DNA from: CAYPNF01 sp964411985
Lineage (GTDB): Bacteria; Verrucomicrobiota; Verrucomicrobiia; Limisphaerales; J093
DNA length: 64,000 bases
Direction: 5' to 3'
Assembly: GCA_964411985.1 (NCBI GenBank)
Contig: CAYPNF010000041.1
Span: 1 to 64,000 of the forward strand
The position numbers and the translations under genes are program-made. The notes under the pieces are model-generated. The model was not told the origin of the DNA, did no database searches, and saw only the letters and a list, made by a program, of their open reading frames with translations. Positions 62,974 to 64,000 of this stretch are shown piece after piece (within the stretch, counting starts at the first letter, position 1; each line of letters opens with the position of its first letter).

Positions 62974-64000
62974 CTAGAGCTGCTTGAGACCGGAATCCAA
63001 CGCAGCATAGAGCTGTTTCATGCTGGCTTCAGTCTCATCGCCCATATTCGAAATGCGGAAGGTCGTCCCCTTGATCTTCCCGTAACCGCCATCGATCAGA
63101 AAGCCCTGGTCTTTGACCAGTTTCTGGAGCTTCGCAACGTCCACAACCCGTCCGCCCGGCCTGGCTCCGTTGCTCACGCAAGTAAGGGTCACAGACTCGT
63201 AACCTGGCTCCGGAAAGAGGCCAAACCCATTCCCCTTAGCCCAGTCACGCGTCATTTGCGCCAGCTTCTGATGCCGGGCAAAACGCTGATCCAATCCTTC
63301 GGCCGCAAAGTCCTCCAACTTGGAGGCAAGCGCGTACACGTGCCCGATGCTCGGCGTACTGGGGGTCATGCTTTGTTCGGCGTTCTTTTGGAACTCGACG
63401 AAATCAAAGTAATAGCCCCGGTCCTTCATCGTAGCGGACTTGGCCAGTGCCGCAGGAGAACAGACGAAGACCGCCAAACCCGGAGGCATCGCAAACGCCT
63501 TCTGGGTGCCGGCCAGCAATACGTCCAGACCGAGGGCGTCGAAATCGATCTTCACCGCCGACATCGAGCTCACCGAGTCGACGATGAACATGACATCCGG
63601 GAACTTCTTCTTCAGAGCCGCGATTTCCGCCAGCGGGCTCATCACGCCCGTGGAGGTCTCGTTGTGAATCAACGTCAGCGCATCAAACTCGCCGCTGCCC
63701 AGTTTTGCCTCCACTTGCTCGGCGCGAATCGGTGAACCCCAAGGCACCTGCACGAAGTCCGCTTCCTTGGCACTGCGTTTGGCAACATCGTACCATTTGT
63801 CGGAAAAGGCGCCGCACATGCAGCAAAGGACCTTCTTGGAGACCAGGTTGCGCAAGGCTGCCTCCATCACCCCCCAAGCGGAGGAGGTGCTGAGGTAGAC
63901 CAGCTGCTTGGTAGACAACAGCGCCTGGAGCTGAGGTTGCATCTTGGCGTAGAGGTCTTTGAACCCCTGGCCACGATGCCCGATCATAGGCGAGCAAAAG
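62974..64000 (-). CDS. Class V aminotransferase, serine-pyruvate/alanine-glyoxylate type (N-terminus cut by window edge)
   Basis: The frame runs off the window end; the last codons read SPMIGHRG, which in this family lies about 30 residues into the protein, so the true start is outside. The visible 341 residues show the PLP fold: TSSAWGVMEAALRNLV, VLCCMCGAFSDKW, HNETSTGVMSPL, FIVDSVSSMSAVKIDFD with the PLP-binding Asp, and the Schiff-base Lys in AGTQKAFAMPPGLA. Likely reactions are serine-glyoxylate, alanine-glyoxylate or related transaminations; sequence alone does not decide. Confidence 0.9.
   Translation of the reverse strand, partial: FCSPMIGHRGQGFKDLYAKMQPQLQALLSTKQLVYLSTSSAWGVMEAALRNLVSKKVLCCMCGAFSDKWYDVAKRSAKEADFVQVPWGSPIRAEQVEAKLGSGEFDALTLIHNETSTGVMSPLAEIAALKKKFPDVMFIVDSVSSMSAVKIDFDALGLDVLLAGTQKAFAMPPGLAVFVCSPAALAKSATMKDRGYYFDFVEFQKNAEQSMTPSTPSIGHVYALASKLEDFAAEGLDQRFARHQKLAQMTRDWAKGNGFGLFPEPGYESVTLTCVSNGARPGGRVVDVAKLQKLVKDQGFLIDGGYGKIKGTTFRISNMGDETEASMKQLYAALDSGLKQL

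Noticed and set aside
1..64000. CRISPR array, prophage, tRNA, rRNA or toxin-antitoxin pair
   Set aside because: No regularly spaced repeats, phage genes, cloverleaf or rRNA sequences, or small gene pairs of that kind were recognised.

Overview
The window looks like chromosomal DNA from a free-living Verrucomicrobiota bacterium, probably a Pedosphaera/Limisphaerales-like lineage; the rank below phylum is a guess. Supporting traits are two lone type II pseudopilin-like proteins with a C-terminal FADGH motif, a GxGYxYP-family protein, a DUF1080 protein, a DUF5117/DUF4953-type metalloprotease, several oxidoreductases with Tat-like leaders, MqnD (futalosine route to menaquinone) and many secreted glycoside hydrolases. 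Coding density is high, genes lie on both strands, and no tRNA, rRNA, prophage or CRISPR array was seen.

Layout. 1-0.4 kb: decayed IS66 transposase tail. 0.7-5.1 kb: GH29 fucosidase and a feoA-feoA-feoB iron(II) uptake operon with a Fur-box-like palindrome beside its first start codon. 5.4-9.3 kb: APC permease with a Usp tail, then mqnD overlapping an aldo/keto reductase gene. 9.3-16.7 kb: GxGYxYP protein, pseudopilin, large secreted metallophosphoesterase and HtrA protease with a clear terminator. 16.9-22.6 kb: housekeeping block of zinc-ribbon coiled-coil protein, RNase P RNA, CcsA-like protein, hemA, hemC and a fused cobA/hemD gene. 22.7-34.4 kb: mostly exported enzymes (YdcF/SanA-like, sugar isomerase-like, neutral-ceramidase-like, EEP phosphatase, metzincin-type protease, GH9 cellulase, aldo/keto reductase). 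34.5-39.6 kb: beta-helix protein, cytidylate-kinase-like protein, a third aldo/keto reductase and a second pseudopilin. 39.8-41.3 kb: HAD-Nudix fusion next to folB. 41.3-46.2 kb: subtilase with an STN-like domain, a GH59 galactocerebrosidase homologue and a DUF1080 protein. 46.3-51.2 kb: MacAB-type ABC operon with two different permeases. 51.5-55.0 kb: tandem cyclophilins, a small membrane protein, a UPF0126/TRIC protein and an orphan sugar-binding lipoprotein. 55.3-60.1 kb: tightly packed signalling operon (small protein, HDOD, hybrid kinase, receiver-kinase). 60.2-64.0 kb: radical SAM protein, MnmC-like methyltransferase, Lrp/AsnC regulator, a foldback repeat and a class V aminotransferase cut by the window edge.

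How the genes fit together. Many exported enzymes point to a life on complex glycans and glycolipids: fucosidase, GH9 cellulase, GH59, ceramidase-like protein, DUF1080 and sugar oxidoreductases. The haem genes, CcsA-like protein and mqnD serve respiration, and Feo supplies iron.

I see no single unmistakably new multi-gene system. The best leads are: (1) the HAD-Nudix fusion beside folB, which could supply the usually unassigned dephosphorylation steps of folate synthesis; (2) a bacterial GH59 with both catalytic glutamates of human GALC, plus a ceramidase-like protein in the same window; (3) an STN-domain subtilase; (4) two unrelated foldback elements; (5) a C-terminal module shared by unrelated secreted proteins.
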